Assembly (NCBI RefSeq): GCF_030852425.1
Contig: NZ_NSDM01000008.1
Location: 327,133 to 391,132, forward strand
DNA from: Saccharothrix longispora
GTDB lineage: Bacteria; Actinomycetota; Actinomycetes; Mycobacteriales; Pseudonocardiaceae
DNA length: 64,000 bases
Reading direction: 5' to 3'
Shown: piece after piece, positions 24,619-34,034 of the stretch
How the letters are laid out: every line of letters begins with the position of its first letter
Position numbering within the stretch: position 1 is the stretch's first letter
The notes under the pieces: model-generated
Seen by the model: the letters and a program-made list of their open reading frames with translations, nothing else
Told to the model about the DNA's origin: nothing
Database searches by the model: none
Program-made: the position numbers and the translations under genes

Positions 24619-24645
24619 GGGGCCGGGTCAGCCGACCGCGGCCCC
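24619..24645. terminator. hairpin between convergent genes
   Basis: GGGGCCGGGTC (24619-24629) pairs with GACCGCGGCCCC (24634-24645) with one bulged base and a four-base loop. It starts at the stop of the membrane-protein gene and covers the 3' end of the opposite gene, so it can terminate both transcripts. Confidence 0.5.
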
Positions 24646-25056
24646 CGGCATCGTGATCGACAGCGGCGCGACCCCGGCGACCTTCCGCCACCGGGTGCCC
24701 CGCACGGCGGACACCGTCAGCGCGTCCAGCGCCGACCGCCGCAGCGCGCCGTCGTCGGTCCGCTCCAGCACCCCGCGCCACGCCGCGCACGCGTCCGCCT
24801 CCACCGCGATCAGCGCCGCGATGGCCGACGCGGCGCTGTCCACCGGCTGCGGCGGCAGGTACGCCGCCGCGGGCGGGCGGGGCGTCGCCCCCTGGTCCCG
24901 CAGCCACCGCTCGGTGGTGTCCCGCCGGGCCCGGTGCGCGTTCGCGCCGTCCGCCACCGCCGCGGCCTGCTGCTCGATGAACGCGCTGACCAGCCCGTAC
25001 GTCCACACCGCCGCGTGCTCGGCGGCCAACGCGTCCTGCACCGCGTCCACGCTCAC
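24628..25056 (-). CDS. DUF4439 ferritin-like protein
   Basis: The 142-residue protein looks like the actinobacterial DUF4439 family, predicted four-helix ferritin-like proteins. Segments VQDALAAEHAAVWTYGLVSAF (about residues 5-25, in parts), RARRDTTERWLRDQGATP and SAIAALIAVEADACAAWRGVLE are helices carrying Glu and His spaced as in that family. A metal-binding role is suggested by the fold but not shown. The GTG start overlaps the lipoprotein stop (GTGA), so the two genes are coupled. The pair sits upstream of and divergent from rimP, like Rv2843-Rv2844 in M. tuberculosis. Confidence 0.75.
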   Translation of the reverse strand: MSVDAVQDALAAEHAAVWTYGLVSAFIEQQAAAVADGANAHRARRDTTERWLRDQGATPRPPAAAYLPPQPVDSAASAIAALIAVEADACAAWRGVLERTDDGALRRSALDALTVSAVRGTRWRKVAGVAPLSITMPGAAVG

Positions 25057-25496
25057 GACAACGCCTCCACCAGACTCGCGCACCCGGCGGCCACCGAGGC
25101 GACCAACCCGACCCGGTGCGACCCGACCGTCACCGCCAGGTCGCCGGCCTGCTTCTGCGCCGCCTGGAGCGACGTAACCAACGTCTCCCGCGTCCCCCCG
25201 GCGGGTGGCGCCACCGACGGCGGCGGCGAGGGCGGCGGCGTCGACCCCGGCACCCGCGGCGTGGCGCGCTCGATCTCCGCGCGCAGCCGGTCGGCGTGCT
25301 CGGTCCGGGCGGCGGCCGTCTCCGGCGCGCCGACCGCCGCGGCCAGCGCGGCGTCGGACAGGGCGGCCCCCACCAGGTCTTCCAGCACGTCCGGGGGTGG
25401 CGGAGGGGGAGGTTCCGGGGTGCACGCCGCCACGAACGGCACCGTTGCCGCCGCCAGCAGCACTCCCCGCCTGCTGAACGCCGATTCACCGATCAC
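25053..25496 (-). CDS. lipoprotein with possible twin-arginine signal
   Basis: The 147-residue precursor begins IGESAFSRRGVLLAAATVPFVAAC. A twin arginine precedes a hydrophobic stretch, and the lipobox VAAC puts the lipidated cysteine at about residue 25. The mature part starts with a Pro-rich spacer, then helices (DVLEDLVGAALSDAALAAAVG). A second Pro-rich stretch and a last Ala/Val-rich helix follow. It is probably anchored on the outer face of the membrane and may work with the coupled DUF4439 protein. The GTG at 25496 was chosen because the signal starts there and CAGGAT lies eight bases upstream. Confidence 0.75.
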   Translation of the reverse strand: MIGESAFSRRGVLLAAATVPFVAACTPEPPPPPPPDVLEDLVGAALSDAALAAAVGAPETAAARTEHADRLRAEIERATPRVPGSTPPPSPPPSVAPPAGGTRETLVTSLQAAQKQAGDLAVTVGSHRVGLVASVAAGCASLVEALS

Positions 25497-25504
25497 GGGT
25501 ACCG

Positions 25505-25510
25505 ATCCTG
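25505..25510 (-). promoter_or_regulatory. -10 element CAGGAT for the lipoprotein gene
   Basis: CAGGAT on the minus strand ends eight bases before the GTG at 25496, giving a leaderless transcript. Confidence 0.4.
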
Positions 25511-25567
25511 CCAGAGCCGGAACGGGCGCCGCCCTCCCGTGGGACGTGCGCCCCCGCCGGGACGAGA

Positions 25568-25573
25568 TAGTCT
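25568..25573 (+). promoter_or_regulatory. -10 element for the rimP-nusA-infB operon
   Basis: TAGTCT lies about 90 bases before rimP. The leader has no gene and carries AAGGAG just ahead of the rimP start. Confidence 0.35.
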
Positions 25574-25662
25574 GGGCGACCACGGCCGGCGAGTGCAGCG
25601 TCGACCGGGGTCGTCATGCCCTCCGCCCTGACCCTGCACACGTCGACACAAGGAGTCACCAC

Positions 25663-26187
25663 GTGTCCAGCCCGCCGCGCGGAGAACTCGCCGCGCAGCT
25701 AACCCCCGTCGTGCGGGAGGCGGTCGAGGCCATCGGCTTCGACCTCGAACTGCTCGACGTGAACCAGGCTGGGCGTCGCAGGCTGGTGAAGGTGGTCGTC
25801 GACGGCGACGACGGGATCGGCCTGGACGAGGTGGCTCAGGCGAGCCGCGTCGTGTCGGCCGCCCTCGACGCGAACGAGCACCTCATCGCCGGCCCGTACA
25901 CGCTTGAGGTCACCTCGCCGGGCGCCGACCGCCCGCTGACCAGGCCGCGCCACTGGAAGCGCAACCGGTTGCGCCTGGTGAAGGTCAAGCAGCCCGACCA
26001 GGTCGAGTGGTTCGGCCGCGTCGGTGACGCGGACGACACCGGGGTCGTGCTGCTGGTCAAGGGCGAGCTGCGCCGCGTCGAGTACTCGACGATCGAGCGC
26101 GCCGCCGTGGAAGTGGAGTTCAAGCAGCCGCCCGTCGAGGAGCTCGCGCTCCTGGAGGGCAAGCACCTGAAGGAGGAGTCGGAGTGA
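25663..26187 (+). CDS. rimP: ribosome maturation factor RimP
   Basis: RimP assists maturation of the 30S subunit. The 174-residue protein shows the family pattern: an N-terminal alpha/beta domain with [23 protein letters not shown] and the segment [22 protein letters not shown] (about residues 80-101, in parts), and a C-terminal SH3-like domain around [17 protein letters not shown]. The GTG at 25663 has AAGGAG seven bases upstream. Its stop overlaps nusA by four bases, as in most bacteria. It is the first gene of the translation block. Confidence 0.95.
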   Translation: MSSPPRGELAAQLTPVVREAVEAIGFDLELLDVNQAGRRRLVKVVVDGDDGIGLDEVAQASRVVSAALDANEHLIAGPYTLEVTSPGADRPLTRPRHWKRNRLRLVKVKQPDQVEWFGRVGDADDTGVVLLVKGELRRVEYSTIERAAVEVEFKQPPVEELALLEGKHLKEESE

Positions 26188-27206
26188 ACGTCGACATCGC
26201 CGCTCTCAGGGCGATCGAACGGGACAAGGACATCCCCTTCGACACGGTCCTCGAAGCGATCGAGACCGCCCTGCTCACCGCCTACAAGCACACCGACGGG
26301 CACCACTCGCACTCGCGGGTCGAGATCGACCGCAAGACCGGCGTGGTGCGCGTCCTCGCCCAGGAGCTCAACCCCGACGGCTCGGTGGCCGAGGAGTGGG
26401 ACGACACCCCCGAGGGGTTCGGCCGCATCGCCGCCACCACCGCCCGCCAGGTGATCCTCCAGCGCCTGCGCGACGCCGAGCACGAGCGCACCTACGGCGA
26501 GTTCTCCGCCAAGGAGGGCGAGATCATCGGCGGCGTCGTGCAGCGCGACGCCCGCGCGAACGCCCGCGGCATGGTCGTCGTCCAGATCGGCGACACCGAG
26601 GGCGTGCTGCCCCCGGCCGAGCAGGTGCCCGGCGAGACCTACGTCCACGGTTCGCGGATCAAGTGCTACGTCGTGGGCGTGTCCCGCGGTCAGCGCGGCC
26701 CGCAGATCACCCTCTCCCGCACCCACCCGAACCTCGTGCGCCGGCTGTTCGCGCTGGAGGTCCCGGAGATCGCGGACGGCACCGTGGTGATCCCCGCGGT
26801 GGCACGTGAGGCAGGTCACCGTTCGAAGATCGCGGTCCGCTCGTCGGTGCCCGGGGTCAACGCCAAGGGCGCCTGCATCGGCCCGATGGGCGCCCGTGTG
26901 CGCAACGTCATGAGCGAGCTGGCCGGTGAGAAGATCGACATCATCGACCACTCGGACGACCCGGCCACGTTCGTCGGGAATGCCCTGTCGCCTGCGAAGG
27001 TCGTGTCCGTCAAGGTGCTCGACGAACGCGCCAAGACGGCGCGCGTCGTCGTGCCGGACTTCCAGCTCTCCCTCGCCATCGGCAAGGAGGGCCAGAACGC
27101 CCGGTTGGCCGCCAGGCTGACCGGCTGGCGCATCGACATCCGCTCCGACGCGGACGCCGGCGGGGCCGCTCCGGCGGGCGCGGCGACGTCCGGTTCGGCC
27201 GAATAG
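26184..27206 (+). CDS. nusA: transcription termination/antitermination factor NusA
   Basis: NusA binds RNA polymerase and modulates pausing, termination and antitermination. The 340-residue protein has the N-terminal polymerase-binding domain ([20 protein letters not shown]), an S1 domain ([21 protein letters not shown], about residues 113-133) and two KH domains. KH1 has [17 protein letters not shown] and KH2 has [21 protein letters not shown]. It lacks the C-terminal acidic repeats of the E. coli protein, which is normal for actinomycetes. The GTG start overlaps rimP by four bases. Confidence 0.97.
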   Translation: MNVDIAALRAIERDKDIPFDTVLEAIETALLTAYKHTDGHHSHSRVEIDRKTGVVRVLAQELNPDGSVAEEWDDTPEGFGRIAATTARQVILQRLRDAEHERTYGEFSAKEGEIIGGVVQRDARANARGMVVVQIGDTEGVLPPAEQVPGETYVHGSRIKCYVVGVSRGQRGPQITLSRTHPNLVRRLFALEVPEIADGTVVIPAVAREAGHRSKIAVRSSVPGVNAKGACIGPMGARVRNVMSELAGEKIDIIDHSDDPATFVGNALSPAKVVSVKVLDERAKTARVVVPDFQLSLAIGKEGQNARLAARLTGWRIDIRSDADAGGAAPAGAATSGSAE

Positions 27207-27217
27207 GCATTAGGGGA

Positions 27218-27223
27218 TAGACT
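27218..27223 (+). promoter_or_regulatory. -10 element TAGACT before ylxR
   Basis: TAGACT ends five bases before the GTG at 27229. It could be an internal promoter within the nusA-infB operon. Confidence 0.35.
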
Positions 27224-27228
27224 TCCCA

Positions 27229-27573
27229 GTGGTTCAACGTCGGGGATCGGTTCTCACGCACATCGGCCCGGTTCGTACGTGCATAGGATGCCGCGCTCGG
27301 ACGTTGCCCTCCGAGCTGCTGCGCGTGGTGGTCGTGGACGGGACCGTGGTCCCGGACACGCGCCGACGGTTGCCGGGGCGGGGAGCATGGCTGCACCCCG
27401 ATCCCGGTTGCCTGCGCAACGCAGAGAAGCGCCGGGCGTTCCCCAGGGCCTTCCGGGTCCAGGGTCCGCTCGACGTCGAAGGCTTGCGCGAACACTTCGA
27501 GCAGTACCGCCAGGAGGTCGCGGGATCGCCCCGTGACCAGCAGGAAGCAAGGAAGCAGGTCGACCCGTCATGA
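27229..27573 (+). CDS. ylxR: YlxR (DUF448) RNA-binding protein
   Basis: The 114-residue protein is the small nucleic-acid-binding YlxR, found between nusA and infB in many Gram-positive genomes. The family signature RTCIGCR (C18, C21) lies near the N-terminus and GRGAWLHPDPGCL follows. In some species YlxR has been linked to RNase P and to transcription control. The N-terminus may be a few residues too long: the conserved part begins near VRTCIGC. The C-terminal 25 residues are charged and poorly conserved. Confidence 0.92.
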   Translation: MVQRRGSVLTHIGPVRTCIGCRARTLPSELLRVVVVDGTVVPDTRRRLPGRGAWLHPDPGCLRNAEKRRAFPRAFRVQGPLDVEGLREHFEQYRQEVAGSPRDQQEARKQVDPS

Positions 27574-27660
27574 GTCAGCCGTGAAGCTGAAGACATGAAC
27601 GCGCGACGTTAAGACGAGGTCGACGGGACCAGCCGCCGGCCTCCCTCACAGAGGAGTGCA

Positions 27661-30600
27661 GTGGCAGGCAAGGCCCGCGTGCACGAGCTCGCGAAAGAGC
27701 TCGGTGTCACGAGTAAAGAACTGCTGACCAAGCTCGCCGACCAGGGCGAGTACGTGAAGTCCGCGTCCAGCACCGTCGAGGCCCCGGTGGCCCGACGGCT
27801 GCGCGACGCCTACGCCAAGAACGACGCGAAGCCGAAGTCGTCCGGCGCCCGCCCGGCGCCGCCGAAGCCGCAGGCCCCCGCGTCGTCCGGTGACGCCCCG
27901 CGCCCCGGCGCGCCCGCCGGCAAGCCCGGCCCGCGCCCGGTGCCCGGTCCCAAGCCGATGGCCCCGAAGCCGCCGGCCCCGGCTCCCGCGGCCCCGGCTC
28001 CCGCGGCCCCGGCTCCCGCGGCCCAGGCCCCGGCCCCGGCGCAGCAGCCGAAGGCCCCCGCGGCCCCGGCCCCGGCGCAGCAGCCCAAGGCCCCCGCGGC
28101 CCAGGCGCCCGCTGCCGCGGCGCCGACCCCGGCTCCGGCCCAGCAGCAACAGCAGCAGGCCTCCCGGCCCGCGGGTCCGCGTCCCGGCCCGCGCCCGGCG
28201 CCGCAGCAGCAGCAGCCCGCCGCGGCGCAGAACCCCCCGTCCGTGGTCCCGCCGCGCCCGCAGGCCCCCAAGCCCGCCGGCCCGCGGTCCCCGCGTCCGG
28301 GCAACAACCCGTTCGGTGTCGGCGGTGGCGCTCCCGCGCCGCGTCCGCAGGCCCCGCGCCCGCAGACCCCCGGTGGCGGTCGCGACGAGCGCCCGTCCGG
28401 CCCGAAGCCGGGTGACGCGCGTCCGGCCGGTCCGCGTCCGGGTGGCTCCGGCGGTCCCGGCGGCCCGCGCCCGAACCCCGGCAACATGCCGCCCAGGCCG
28501 AACCCGGGCATGATGCCCGGCCGTCCGGCCCCCCGCCCCGGTGGCGGTGGCGGTGGCGGCGGTCGTCCCGGCGGCGGACCCGGTGGTGGCGGTCGCGGTC
28601 CCGGTGGCGGCGGCGGTCGTCCCGGTGGCGGCGGTGGCGGCGGTGGCTTCCGCGGCGGTCCCGGTGGGGGCGGCGGCGGTGGCGGTGGCGGCGGTTTCCG
28701 TCCCGGTGGCGGCGGTGGCGGTGGCGGTGGCTTCCGCCCCGGCGGCGGCGGTGGCGCCCCGGCCGGTGGCGGCGGCGGTGGCTTCCGCGGTCGTCCCGGT
28801 GGCGGTGGCCCCGGTGGTCGCGGCGGTGCCGCGGGCGCCTTCGGCCGTCCCGGTGGTCCGGCGCGTCGCGGCCGCAAGTCGAAGCGGCAGAAGCGCCAGG
28901 AGTACATGGACAACATGCAGGCGCCGTCGGTCGGCGGCGTCCGCCTGCCCAAGGGCAGCGGCGAGACGATCCGCCTGCCCCGCGGCGCCTCGCTGACCGA
29001 CTTCGCCGACAAGATCAACGCCAACCCGGCCTCGCTGGTGCAGGTGTTGTTCCACCTCGGCGAGATGGTCACCGCGACGCAGTCCGTGTCCGACGAGATC
29101 CTGGAGCTGCTCGGCTCCGAGATGAACTACGTCGTGCAGGTCGTGTCCCCCGAGGAGGAGGACCGCGAGCTGCTGGAGACGTTCGACATCACCTACGGCG
29201 ACGACGCCGGTGGCGAGGAGGACCTCCAGATCCGCCCGCCGGTCGTCACCGTCATGGGTCACGTCGACCACGGCAAGACGCGGCTGCTCGACACGATCCG
29301 CACCGCGAAGGTGGCCGAGGGCGAAGCGGGTGGCATCACCCAGCACATCGGCGCCTACCAGGTGAACACGGAGCTGGAGGGCAACGAGCGCCTCATCACC
29401 TTCATCGACACCCCGGGTCACGAGGCGTTCACCGCCATGCGTGCGCGTGGTGCGAACTCGACCGACATCGCGGTCATCGTGGTGGCGGCCGACGACGGCG
29501 TGATGCCGCAGACGGTGGAGGCGATCAACCACGCCCAGGCGGCCGACGCGCCGATCGTGGTCGCGGTCAACAAGATCGACAAGGAGGGGGCCAACCCCGC
29601 CAAGATCCGCCAGCAGCTCACCGAGTACGGGCTGGTCGCCGAGGAGTACGGCGGCGAGACCATGTTCGTGGACATCTCGGCGAAGCAGGGCATCAACATC
29701 GACGGCCTGCTGGAGGCGATCCTGCTGACCGCCGACGCGTCGCTCGACCTGCGCGCCAACCCCGAGATGGAGGCGCAGGGCGTCGCCATCGAGGCGCACC
29801 TCGACCGCGGTCGCGGTCCGGTCGCCACGGTGCTGGTGCAGCGCGGTTCGCTCCGCGTGGGCGACTCGATCGTGGCGGGTGCCGCCTACGGTCGCGTGCG
29901 CCGCATGGTCGACGAGCACGGCGAGGACGTCACCGTCGCGACCCCGTCGCGCCCGGTGCAGGTCATCGGCCTCACCTCGGTGCCCGGCGCCGGCGACACG
30001 TTCCTCGTGGTCGAGGAGGACCGGGTGGCCCGGCAGATCGCCGAGCGCCGCCAGGCCCGCAACCGCAACGCCATGAACGCGGCCAAGCGGAAGCGCGTCA
30101 GCCTGGAGGACCTGGACGCCGCGCTGAAGGAGACCAGCGCCCTCACCCTGATCATCAAGGGCGACAACTCCGGTACCGTCGAGGCACTGGAAGACGCGCT
30201 CATGAAGATCGAGGTCGGCGACGACGTCGAGCTGCGGGTCATCCACCGCGGCGTCGGTGGCATCACCGAGGGCGACATCAACCTCGCCGTCGCCGGTTCC
30301 GCCATCGTCCTGGGCTTCAACGTCCGGGCCGAGGGCAAGGCGACCGAGCTCGCGAACCGCGAGGGCGTCGACGTCCGCTACTACACGGTGATCTACCAGG
30401 CGATCGACGAGATCGAGCAGGCCCTCAAGGGCATGCTCAAGCCGGAGTACGAAGAGGTCCAGCTGGGCCGCGCGGAGGTCCGCGAGGTCTTCAAGTCCTC
30501 CAAGGTCGGCACGATCGCCGGTTGCCTCGTGCTGTCGGGCGAGATCCGCCGCAACGCGCGGGCCCGCCTGCTGCGCGACAACAACGTCGTCCAGGAGAAC

Positions 30601-30750
30601 CTGCCGATCAGCTCGCTGCGGCGGTTCAAGGACGACGCGACCGAGGTCCGCGAGGGCTACGAGTGCGGTCTGACGCTCGGCAACTACGCCGACCTGAAGA
30701 TCGGCGACGTCATCGAGACGTTCGAGATGCGCGAGAAGCCGCGCGCCTGA
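27661..30750 (+). CDS. infB: translation initiation factor IF-2
   Basis: IF-2 is the GTPase that brings initiator tRNA to the 30S subunit. The 1029-residue form is long, as in other actinomycetes. The first 50 residues form the conserved [17 protein letters not shown] domain. Residues about 60-410 are low-complexity Pro/Ala/Gln and then Gly/Arg-rich. The GTPase domain holds GHVDHGKT (533-540), DTPGHEAF (G3) and NKID (about 636). Domains for fMet-tRNA binding follow up to [14 protein letters not shown] start at 27661 with GAGGAG eight bases upstream; 87 bases follow ylxR. A terminator hairpin lies just beyond the stop. Confidence 0.97.
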   Translation: MAGKARVHELAKELGVTSKELLTKLADQGEYVKSASSTVEAPVARRLRDAYAKNDAKPKSSGARPAPPKPQAPASSGDAPRPGAPAGKPGPRPVPGPKPMAPKPPAPAPAAPAPAAPAPAAQAPAPAQQPKAPAAPAPAQQPKAPAAQAPAAAAPTPAPAQQQQQQASRPAGPRPGPRPAPQQQQPAAAQNPPSVVPPRPQAPKPAGPRSPRPGNNPFGVGGGAPAPRPQAPRPQTPGGGRDERPSGPKPGDARPAGPRPGGSGGPGGPRPNPGNMPPRPNPGMMPGRPAPRPGGGGGGGGRPGGGPGGGGRGPGGGGGRPGGGGGGGGFRGGPGGGGGGGGGGGFRPGGGGGGGGGFRPGGGGGAPAGGGGGGFRGRPGGGGPGGRGGAAGAFGRPGGPARRGRKSKRQKRQEYMDNMQAPSVGGVRLPKGSGETIRLPRGASLTDFADKINANPASLVQVLFHLGEMVTATQSVSDEILELLGSEMNYVVQVVSPEEEDRELLETFDITYGDDAGGEEDLQIRPPVVTVMGHVDHGKTRLLDTIRTAKVAEGEAGGITQHIGAYQVNTELEGNERLITFIDTPGHEAFTAMRARGANSTDIAVIVVAADDGVMPQTVEAINHAQAADAPIVVAVNKIDKEGANPAKIRQQLTEYGLVAEEYGGETMFVDISAKQGINIDGLLEAILLTADASLDLRANPEMEAQGVAIEAHLDRGRGPVATVLVQRGSLRVGDSIVAGAAYGRVRRMVDEHGEDVTVATPSRPVQVIGLTSVPGAGDTFLVVEEDRVARQIAERRQARNRNAMNAAKRKRVSLEDLDAALKETSALTLIIKGDNSGTVEALEDALMKIEVGDDVELRVIHRGVGGITEGDINLAVAGSAIVLGFNVRAEGKATELANREGVDVRYYTVIYQAIDEIEQALKGMLKPEYEEVQLGRAEVREVFKSSKVGTIAGCLVLSGEIRRNARARLLRDNNVVQENLPISSLRRFKDDATEVREGYECGLTLGNYADLKIGDVIETFEMREKPRA
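28536..28850 (+). repeat. Gly-codon-rich low-complexity tract inside infB
   Basis: About 300 bases are dominated by GGT/GGC codons and short GGCGGTGGC-like units, with interspersed CGTCCCGGT. They encode the glycine/arginine-rich linker of IF-2. Repeat units are imperfect and in frame, so this is protein low complexity rather than a separate element. It is a likely site of length variation between strains. Confidence 0.8.
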
Positions 30751-30764
30751 TCGTCTTCCGACAC

Positions 30765-30798
30765 GGTGCGGGGCCGTCCCACGGGGCGGCCCCGCACC
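30765..30798 (+). terminator. terminator after infB
   Basis: A 12-base-pair perfect stem (30765-30776 with 30787-30798) with a ten-base loop begins 14 bases after the infB stop. It separates infB from the DUF503 and rbfA genes, which often share its transcript. Confidence 0.75.
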
Positions 30799-30824
30799 CT
30801 TGGAAACCCACGTGGTGATGAACC

Positions 30825-31121
30825 CTGTTCGTCGGTGCTCTTGAGCTGGACGTGCTGCTCGGCGACGTCCACTCGTTGAAGCAGAAGCGGTCCGCGGTGA
30901 AGCCCGTCGTGGCCGAGCTGAGGCGCAGGTTCGAGGTGTCCGCCGCCGAGGCGGGCCACCAGGACCTGCACCGCCGGGCGTTGATCGGAGTGGCGGTGGT
31001 CGCCGCCGACGCCCAGCATGTCAGGGAAGTCCTGGACGCCTGCGAGAGGCTCGTCGCCGGGCGACCCGAACTGGAACTGCTCTCCGCCCGCCACAGGCTG
31101 GTCGGGCCGGAGGACGACTGA
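30825..31121 (+). CDS. DUF503 protein, apparent CTG start
   Basis: The 98-residue product belongs to the small DUF503 (YlxP) family that accompanies infB and rbfA in Gram-positive bacteria; its role in ribosome assembly is only inferred. Conserved segments are LELDVLLGDVHSLKQKRSAVKP and RALIGVAVVAADAQHVREVLDAC. Homologues start M-[FY]-VGALELDVLL. Here the codons for FVGALELDVLL are all present, and the codon before them is CTG (30825), directly after an in-frame TGA. No ATG, GTG or TTG is available in frame until the GTG at 30852, which would cut away the first strand. GGTGA at 30814-30818 is a possible ribosome site. CTG initiation is therefore the simplest reading. Confidence 0.7.
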   Translation: MFVGALELDVLLGDVHSLKQKRSAVKPVVAELRRRFEVSAAEAGHQDLHRRALIGVAVVAADAQHVREVLDACERLVAGRPELELLSARHRLVGPEDD

Positions 31122-31163
31122 ACACGTCGCCACGCGGCGACAACCGATAAGGAGGGGAGCGCC

Positions 31164-31613
31164 GTGGCCGACCAGGCACGGGCTCGCAAGCTGGCCAAGC
31201 GGATCTCGCAGATCGTGGCCTCCGCGCTGGAGCACGAGGTGAAGGACCCGCGGCTGGCCCGCGTGACCATCACCGACACCCGCGTTACGGGCGACCTGCA
31301 CGACGCGACGGTGTACTACACCGTGCTGGGCGAGAAGCTGGACGCCGAGCCGGACCTCGTGGGCGCGGCGGCGGCGCTGGAGAGCGCCAAGGGCGTGCTG
31401 CGCACCATGGTCGGCCAGCAGACCGGCGTGCGGTTCACCCCGACGCTCACGTTCGTCACCGACACCGTGCCCGACGAGGCGCGGCGGATGGACGAGCTGC
31501 TGGCCAGGGCGCGCGAGGCGGACGCCGAGGTGGCCCGCATCGCGTCCGGCGCGGAGCCCGCCGGCGAGCCCGACCCGTACAAGCCGCCGCGGGAGACCGA
31601 GGACGGCGAGTAG
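31164..31613 (+). CDS. rbfA: ribosome-binding factor A
   Basis: RbfA binds the 30S subunit and helps process the 5' end of 16S rRNA. The 149-residue protein has the single KH-like fold: [25 protein letters not shown], then [23 protein letters not shown] (each read in parts), then [20 protein letters not shown]. The last 25 residues are acidic and variable. The GTG at 31164 has AAGGAGGGG about eight bases upstream, one of the strongest ribosome sites in the window. A DHH gene with its own -10 element follows. Confidence 0.95.
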   Translation: MADQARARKLAKRISQIVASALEHEVKDPRLARVTITDTRVTGDLHDATVYYTVLGEKLDAEPDLVGAAAALESAKGVLRTMVGQQTGVRFTPTLTFVTDTVPDEARRMDELLARAREADAEVARIASGAEPAGEPDPYKPPRETEDGE

Positions 31614-31636
31614 GGATGCGACCGACGCGGGCCGAC

Positions 31637-31642
31637 TAGCGT
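31637..31642 (+). promoter_or_regulatory. -10 element TAGCGT, leaderless start
   Basis: TAGCGT ends seven bases before the GTG at 31650. Confidence 0.45.
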
Positions 31643-31649
31643 TCCGGTC

Positions 31650-32624
31650 GTGCACAACGACCTCACCGCCGCGGCCCGCGTCCTGTCCACCGCCACCGAC
31701 GTCACGTTGCTGGCCCACGTCAACCCCGACGCGGACGCGCTGGGCAGCGCCCTGGCGCTCGGCCTGGCCCTGCACCGCCGCGGCGTGACCGCGCGGGTGT
31801 CGTTCGGGGCGCCCGACGAGGTGCCGGAGACGCTGCGCGACCTGGACGTCGCCGGTCTGCTCGTGCCCGCCTCCGAGGTGCCCGCCGCGCCGCCCGTGCT
31901 CGTCGCCCTGGACACCGGCAGCGTCGGCCGGCTCGGGCCGCTCGGCGACCGGGTGGACACCGCCGGTGTGGTCGTCGTGCTCGACCACCACGTGTCCAAC
32001 CCCCGCTTCGGGCACGTCAACGTGGTGGACGACCGCGCCGAGGCCACCGCGATCGTGGTGCTGCGGCTGCTCGACGAACTGGGCGTGGAGCTGGACGAGC
32101 CGGTGGCCCGCTGCATCTACGCGGGCCTGGTCACGGACACGCGGTCGTTCCGGCACGCGTCGGCGTCCACGCACGAGGTCGCGGCCCGCCTGCTCGCCGC
32201 GGGCGTCGACGCCGAGGCCGTCGCCCGGCCGCTGATGGACTCCCACCCGTTCGGCTACCTGGGGATGCTGTCGACCGTGCTGCGCGGCGCGCGGCTGGAA
32301 CCGGACGCGGCGGCCGGGCTGGGGTTCGTGCACGCCGTCGTGACGCTGGAGGACGCCGCGGGGCTGCGTCCCGAGGAGGTGGAGAGCGTGGTCGACCTGG
32401 TGCGCACCACGTCCGAGGCGGAGGTGGCGGCGGTGCTGAAGGAGTTGCGGCCCGCCACGTGGTCGGTGTCGCTGCGCGCGGTGAGCCGGGTCGACGTCCG
32501 CGAGGTGGCGCAGCTGCTCGGCGGCGGCGGTCACCGCCTCGCCGCGGGCTTCACCGCGACCGGCACGGCCGACGCGGTGCTCCGGCGGCTGCGGGAGGCG
32601 CTGGCCGAGGTGGCCGGACGATGA
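31650..32624 (+). CDS. DHH/DHHA1 phosphoesterase (NrnA-like)
   Basis: The 324-residue protein is a DHH-family phosphoesterase. NrnA-like members degrade nanoRNAs and pAp, and mycobacterial relatives also act on cyclic dinucleotide products. Motif I is AHVNPDADALGS (about residues 22-33), motif III is LDHHVSNPRFG, and the C-terminal DHHA1 domain ends with LLGGGGHRLAAGFTA. Its neighbours rbfA and the MATE gene match the mycobacterial order (Rv2837c). The GTG start is supported by the -10 element. Its stop overlaps the MATE start as ATGA. Confidence 0.93.
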   Translation: MHNDLTAAARVLSTATDVTLLAHVNPDADALGSALALGLALHRRGVTARVSFGAPDEVPETLRDLDVAGLLVPASEVPAAPPVLVALDTGSVGRLGPLGDRVDTAGVVVVLDHHVSNPRFGHVNVVDDRAEATAIVVLRLLDELGVELDEPVARCIYAGLVTDTRSFRHASASTHEVAARLLAAGVDAEAVARPLMDSHPFGYLGMLSTVLRGARLEPDAAAGLGFVHAVVTLEDAAGLRPEEVESVVDLVRTTSEAEVAAVLKELRPATWSVSLRAVSRVDVREVAQLLGGGGHRLAAGFTATGTADAVLRRLREALAEVAGR

Positions 32625-33937
32625 GCCCCGACCCCCTCGACGCCGATCGGGTGCCCGCGCGCCGCGTGATCGGCCTGGCCGCGCCGGCGCTGGTCGTCCT
32701 GGCCGCCGAACCCCTCTACGTCCTGGTGGACACGGCCGTGGTCGGCCACCTGGGCGCGCTGCCCCTCGCCGGCCTGGCCCTGGGCGGCGTCCTGTTCACG
32801 CAGGTCGCCACCCAGCTCACCTTCCTCTCCTACGGCACCACGGCCCGCGCCGCACGCCTGTTCGGCGCGGGCCGCCGGGTCGGGGCGGTCGAGGAGGGCG
32901 TGCAGGCGACGTGGCTCGCGCTCGCCGTCGGCGCGTTCGTGATCGCCCTCGGCCAACTCCTGGCCGCTCCCGCCGCGCGCCTGCTCGCGGGTCCGGGCGA
33001 GGTCGCCGACAACGCCGTCGGCTGGCTCCGCATCGCCCTGTTCGGCGCGCCGTTCGTACTGGTCACCATGGCCGGCAACGGGTGGATGCGCGGCGTGCAG
33101 GACACCCGCCGCCCGCTGCGCTACGTGCTCGTGGGCAACGGCATCTCGGCCGTGCTGTGCCCGCTCTTCGTGCACGTCGCCGGCTGGGGCCTGGAGGGCT
33201 CGGCCGTCGCGAACGTCATCGCGCAGGTCCTCTCCGCCGGCCTGTTCGGCCGGGCGCTGCGCGCGGAGCACGTCGACCTGCGACCCGACCCGCGCCGGAT
33301 GCGCGCCCAGCTCGGCCTCGGCCGCGACCTGGTGCTGCGCAGCCTGGCGTTCCAGGCGTGCTTCCTGTCCGCCGCGTCCGTCGCCGCCCGCACGTCCGTC
33401 GCCGCCGTCGGCGCGCACCAGGTCGTGCTCCAGCTGTGGACGTTCCTGGCGCTCGTGCTCGACTCCCTCGCCATCGCCGCGCAGTCCATCGTCGGCGCGG
33501 CGCTGGGCGCCGGGCGCCGCGACCGGGCCCGGCGGTTCGCCCGGCAGGTCACCGGCTACGGACTGGTGTTCGGCGTGTTCCTGGGGGTCGTGTTCGCGGC
33601 GCTGTCCGGTCCGCTGCCGCTGCTGTTCACCACCGACCGGCTCGTGCTCGACGAGATCCCGCACGCCTGGTGGTTCTTCGTGGGCCTGCAACCCGTCGCC
33701 GGGGTGGTGTTCGCCCTCGACGGCGTGCTGCTCGGCGCGGGCGACGCCGGGTTCCTGCGCACCGCCACCCTGGCCTCCGCGGCGCTGGGCTTCCTGCCGC
33801 TGGTGTGGGCGTCGCACGTGTTCGGCTGGGGCCTGGTCGGGATCTGGACGGGCCTGACGGCGTTCATGGTCCTGCGGCTGGTGGCGGTGCTGGCGCGGAC
33901 CCGTTCCGGCAGGTGGGCGAGGGTCGGCGTGACCTGA
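32621..33937 (+). CDS. MATE-family efflux transporter (DinF-like)
   Basis: The 438-residue membrane protein belongs to the MATE family, which export drugs or metabolites using ion gradients. It has twelve hydrophobic segments in two similar halves. The N-terminal half begins VIGLAAPALVVLAAEPLYVLVDTAVVGHLG (about residues 16-45, in parts), the family signature. The second half starts near LRSLAFQACFLSAASVAARTSVAAVGAHQ. DinF-like proteins occupy this place beside the DHH gene in M. tuberculosis. The substrate is unknown. ATG start at 32621, coupled to the DHH gene. Confidence 0.92.
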   Translation: MSPDPLDADRVPARRVIGLAAPALVVLAAEPLYVLVDTAVVGHLGALPLAGLALGGVLFTQVATQLTFLSYGTTARAARLFGAGRRVGAVEEGVQATWLALAVGAFVIALGQLLAAPAARLLAGPGEVADNAVGWLRIALFGAPFVLVTMAGNGWMRGVQDTRRPLRYVLVGNGISAVLCPLFVHVAGWGLEGSAVANVIAQVLSAGLFGRALRAEHVDLRPDPRRMRAQLGLGRDLVLRSLAFQACFLSAASVAARTSVAAVGAHQVVLQLWTFLALVLDSLAIAAQSIVGAALGAGRRDRARRFARQVTGYGLVFGVFLGVVFAALSGPLPLLFTTDRLVLDEIPHAWWFFVGLQPVAGVVFALDGVLLGAGDAGFLRTATLASAALGFLPLVWASHVFGWGLVGIWTGLTAFMVLRLVAVLARTRSGRWARVGVT

Positions 33938-33970
33938 CCGGCGTGTGGCGAGGCGCACGTCCGGGAATCG

Positions 33971-33999
33971 TTAACACAGGACAAGTGTTTCTCGATACC
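33971..33999 (+). promoter_or_regulatory. promoter with internal inverted repeat before the MFS gene
   Basis: TTAACA (33971-33976) and GATACC (33994-33999) are 17 bases apart, a good -35/-10 pair for this genome. AACAC (33973-33977) and GTGTT (33985-33989) form an inverted repeat across the spacer, where a repressor could bind. The stretch is noticeably AT-rich compared with its surroundings. Confidence 0.5.
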
Positions 34000-34034
34000 G
34001 GGAGTGCCGCCGCACGGTCCACGAGGAGTTCCCC

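Noticed and set aside
28536..28850. Tandem repeat or CRISPR-like array
   Set aside because: The repeats are imperfect glycine codons in frame with infB, without spacers of constant size.
27646..30246. 866-codon minus-strand open frame opposite infB
   Set aside because: It mirrors the Gly/Pro codons of IF-2 and is low complexity throughout. No start signal or homology is visible.
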